This document shows, piece by piece, positions 4,840 to 6,229 of a stretch of 6,229 nucleotides of DNA. This stretch comes from Cenarchaeum sp. SB0662_bin_33 (GTDB taxonomy: Archaea; Thermoproteota; Nitrososphaeria; Nitrososphaerales; Nitrosopumilaceae): assembly GCA_009840065.1 (NCBI GenBank), contig VXON01000174.1:1-6229 (forward strand), given 5' to 3'. The notes beneath the pieces are model-generated. The model saw only the letters and a list, made by a program, of their open reading frames with translations. It ran no database searches and was not told the origin of the DNA. How positions within the stretch are numbered: the stretch's first letter is position 1; each line of letters begins with the position of its first letter. A program made the translations under genes and the position numbers.

Positions 4840-5484
4840 ATGCTGGTGGATTTGACTCTGGATATGTCCGAAACACTGCCTGTATTTCCGGGCTCGCCGC
4901 CTATGCATATGATACCCTGGAGTACCATAAGGGGAGAGGGATACAATTCGGAAATGTTGTTTCTAAGCTCGCATTTGGGGACGCATATGGATGCGCCATA
5001 CCACTTTGTGCAGGATGGTCTGCGTATACACCAAATCCCTCTAGATGTATTGATGGGTAGGGCCACGCTGCTTAACATACAAAAGAAAGCCAACGAGTAT
5101 ATCCAGAGGGATGACATAGTACGCTGGCAGAGAGATAACCATAAGATTCCACACAACTCCCCTGTGATATTTTATACCGGATGGCAGGCTCACATCAATC
5201 ACGATTATTACTTTACTGAAAATCCAGGCCTCTCAAGGGATGCGGCAGATTATTTGGCATCAATATCAGTTCCGCTGGTAGGAACAGACTTGCCCAGTAT
5301 TGATGCAGGACGGGACTCGGCATTCCCTGCACATCACATACTTGCCCGCAAAGGCACAGTAAATGTGGAGAATCTTGCCAATCTAGACAAGATACAGTAT
5401 ATAGAGTTCAACTATATCATACTACCCCTTAAAATAAGGAACGCTACGGGCTCTCCCGTTCGGGCGATGGCGATTTTGGAATAA
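4840..5484 (+). CDS. Putative cyclase / kynurenine formamidase-like metal hydrolase
   Basis: This 214-residue protein belongs to the cyclase family (Pfam Cyclase, which includes KynB-type arylformamidase and isatin hydrolase), manganese- or zinc-dependent hydrolases of amides and lactams. The signature HLGTHMDAPYHF (45-56) carries the metal ligands H45, H49 and D51, with H55 nearby. GTDLPSID (148-155), the HH pair (165-166), E177 in VENLANL, and the C-terminal GSPVR (204-208) are the other conserved family blocks. The N-terminal VDLTLDMSETLPVFPG is the usual opening (DLS..i..g.p.yPG). Length is typical. In-frame ATG 4831 would add MCS; the promoter spacing favours 4840. Substrate is unknown: no tryptophan-degradation genes are seen beside it, so kynurenine formamidase activity should not be assumed. 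The phosphatase gene follows after 28 bases, but its TATA box overlaps this stop codon, so co-transcription is uncertain. Confidence 0.92.
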   Translation: MLVDLTLDMSETLPVFPGSPPMHMIPWSTIRGEGYNSEMLFLSSHLGTHMDAPYHFVQDGLRIHQIPLDVLMGRATLLNIQKKANEYIQRDDIVRWQRDNHKIPHNSPVIFYTGWQAHINHDYYFTENPGLSRDAADYLASISVPLVGTDLPSIDAGRDSAFPAHHILARKGTVNVENLANLDKIQYIEFNYIILPLKIRNATGSPVRAMAILE

Positions 5485-5491
5485 TATTATA
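5484..5491 (+). promoter_or_regulatory. TATA element of the phosphatase gene, overlapping the upstream stop
   Basis: ATATTATA is centred 25.5 bases before ATG 5513, and its first base is the last base of the TAA stop of the cyclase gene. It suggests an independent leaderless transcript despite the close, same-strand arrangement. Confidence 0.5.
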
Positions 5492-5512
5492 GGGCGTTGT
5501 TTTTGTACATGT

Positions 5513-6004
5513 ATGAGCCGGCCCGGAAACCTGTGGAGAAGTATACACGGACACATCACACACCGGCCTACCAACTTTTCTTGGGTTCTGCCAGATGTGT
5601 TAGCTGGATCAGGAATCCCCACTACAAAGAATGAGTTTGAGTGGATGCTAAATCAGGGAGTCAAAAGTGTGGTTACGATGACCGAAGAGCCGCTGCCAGA
5701 GGCATGGGTTCGTGACATACATTACAAGCACTCACCGACACCCGACATGGCGGCTCCCACACCTGAAGTGATAGACAAGACTGTAGATTTTATACATAAT
5801 AACATATCAGTAGGGAGGCCCGTAATGGTCCACTGCGCGGCAGGTCTTGGCAGGGCCGGGACCATTCTAGCATGTTATTTAATAAAATACAAGGGGCATG
5901 ATGCGCAGCAGGCCATCGCAGATATACGAAAAAAGCGACCCGGCTCCATACAATCGACGATACAGGAGGTCATTATCTCCCTGTATGAGAAGCGCATACG
6001 TTAG
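5513..6004 (+). CDS. DUSP23-like dual-specificity protein phosphatase
   Basis: This 163-residue cytosolic protein is a compact cysteine-based phosphatase. The P-loop signature VHCAAGLGRAGT (106-117) provides the nucleophile C108 and the phosphate-binding R114. The general acid is D78 in TPDMAAPT, 30 residues before the cysteine, the spacing of DUSP23/VHZ and of small archaeal phosphatases. The N-terminal FSWVLPDVLAGSGIP and the C-terminal RPGSIQSTIQE (142-152) are the other hallmarks of this branch. The family removes phosphate from phospho-Tyr/Ser/Thr peptides or small aryl phosphates; the target here is unknown. The start is set by ATG 5513, which follows a TATA box at the usual distance. 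The gene sits 28 bases after the cyclase gene, and no clear oligo-T terminator follows it. No cognate kinase is in the window. Confidence 0.92.
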   Translation: MSRPGNLWRSIHGHITHRPTNFSWVLPDVLAGSGIPTTKNEFEWMLNQGVKSVVTMTEEPLPEAWVRDIHYKHSPTPDMAAPTPEVIDKTVDFIHNNISVGRPVMVHCAAGLGRAGTILACYLIKYKGHDAQQAIADIRKKRPGSIQSTIQEVIISLYEKRIR

Positions 6005-6005
6005 A

Positions 6006-6051
6006 CCCGGGATACCAACAAAAACATAGAACACAAAGCCGGCCCGGGATA
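6006..6051. repeat. Direct repeat CCCGGGATA x2 after the phosphatase gene
   Basis: CCCGGGATA occurs at 6006-6014 and again at 6043-6051, 37 bases apart start to start. Each copy contains the CCCGGG palindrome. The second lies in a locally GC-rich patch (GCCGGCCCGGG) followed by ATAAAAATTT. It could be part of a transcript end, but no function is evident. Confidence 0.4.
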
Positions 6052-6089
6052 AAAATTTAGGATTATTAATAATTAGTATACAAAGACAA

Positions 6090-6160
6090 ATGTGGGAGGT
6101 ACGTGCAATGGATATATAGCGGCGTGCATAAGTTTATGCAGTACTAAAATCGCCCATACA
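6090..6160 (+). ncRNA. Weak candidate for a structured RNA
   Basis: Nested complementary segments lie in the right order for a closed fold. TGTGGG (6091-6096) pairs with CCC-ATACA (6153-6160) with one bulged T. GTAC (6099-6102) pairs with GTAC (6141-6144). TGCATAA (6125-6131) pairs with TTATGCA (6134-6140), although its two-base spacer means the innermost pairs must open to form a loop. AT-rich TATA-like sequence (6062-6075) lies about 20-25 bases upstream. There is no tRNA T-arm or clear terminator. This may be chance. Confidence 0.2.
6125..6140. repeat. 16-bp near-palindrome TGCATAA-gt-TTATGCA
   Basis: Perfect 7-bp arms flank a two-base GT spacer. The symmetry suits a dimeric DNA-binding protein better than an RNA hairpin, because the spacer is too short for a loop unless inner pairs open. 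No promoter it would control is firmly identified within the window. Confidence 0.4.
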
Positions 6161-6229
6161 CACTACTGAGATTGCATGTGCCTCATTTTTGGAGAAGGAT
6201 ACGAGTTATGTCTGTGCTACAAGATAGAA

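Larger units (their letters stand above)
6005..6229. other. Gene-free end of the window with palindromes
   Basis: No convincing protein gene was found on either strand in these 225 bases. Notable are the CCCGGGATA direct repeat, the perfect 12-bp palindrome ATTATTAATAAT at 6062-6073, and the TGCATAA-gt-TTATGCA inverted repeat at 6125-6140. A nine-codon frame at 6090-6119 (MWEVRAMDI) and an open frame starting at ATG 6208 that runs off the window after seven codons are both too short to support. The ATG 6208 has a GGAG 14 bases upstream (6191-6194) but no TATA at the usual distance. Confidence 0.5.

Noticed and set aside
3319..5484. Kynurenine pathway pair (kynureninase plus kynurenine formamidase)
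   Set aside because: The class V protein looks SufS/CsdB-like around its PLP lysine, not kynureninase-like, and the two genes are separated by an opposite-strand gene with separate promoters.
6208..6229. Start of a gene running off the right edge (MSVLQDR...)
   Set aside because: Only seven codons are visible; a GGAG lies upstream but no TATA element is at the usual distance, so it cannot be told from chance.
6183..6229. Tail of a minus-strand gene entering from the right edge
   Set aside because: A 14-codon open stretch ends in TGA at 6183-6185, but such a short frame carries no recognisable sequence.
1..6229. Defence system, mobile element or CRISPR array
   Set aside because: No transposase, integrase, repeat-spacer pattern or defence domain was seen; all recognised genes are housekeeping-like.

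Overview
The window looks like a piece of an ammonia-oxidising archaeon genome (Thaumarchaeota/Nitrososphaerota, most likely the Nitrosopumilus side). The reasons are: the ferredoxin and Hsp20 sequences match, from memory, forms typical of that group; a stand-alone Lrp/AsnC effector domain is present; ATA isoleucine codons are abundant; GC is roughly 40% by eye; and most genes have a TATA element about 24-28 bases before the start codon with almost no room for a 5' UTR, which is the leaderless archaeal layout. The assignment to phylum is fairly firm; genus is not determined.

Layout, left to right. A type II NADH dehydrogenase-like flavoprotein lies on the minus strand (5-1330). After a 274-base gap comes a small heat shock protein on plus (1605-2036), convergent with a two-cluster ferredoxin on minus (2152-2451). 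The next gap (2452-2722) carries the ferredoxin promoter, an 11-bp inverted repeat, and a possible small plus-strand RNA gene with its own TATA element. A 177-residue RecA/KaiC-fold-like protein with a broken P-loop (minus, 2723-3256) is divergent from a class V PLP enzyme (plus, 3319-4482). That gene overlaps by six bases, tail to tail, a stand-alone Lrp/AsnC ligand-binding domain (minus, 4477-4740). Across a 99-base gap with mirror-image TATA boxes follow a putative cyclase/kynurenine formamidase-like metal hydrolase (4840-5484) and a DUSP23-like phosphatase (5513-6004), both plus. The last 225 bases have no convincing gene but contain palindromes and a possible structured RNA.

This is a housekeeping-like neighbourhood of mostly single-gene transcription units, not an obvious operon or mobile element. 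Two genes concern redox metabolism (NDH-2-like enzyme, ferredoxin), one protein quality control (Hsp20), and the rest small-molecule metabolism or signalling. No insertion sequence, CRISPR array, tRNA, rRNA, prophage or defence system was recognised. The most interesting items are the candidate small RNA beside the ferredoxin promoter, the pseudo-ATPase, the Asp-for-Cys ferredoxin cluster, and the symmetric divergent promoter pair.
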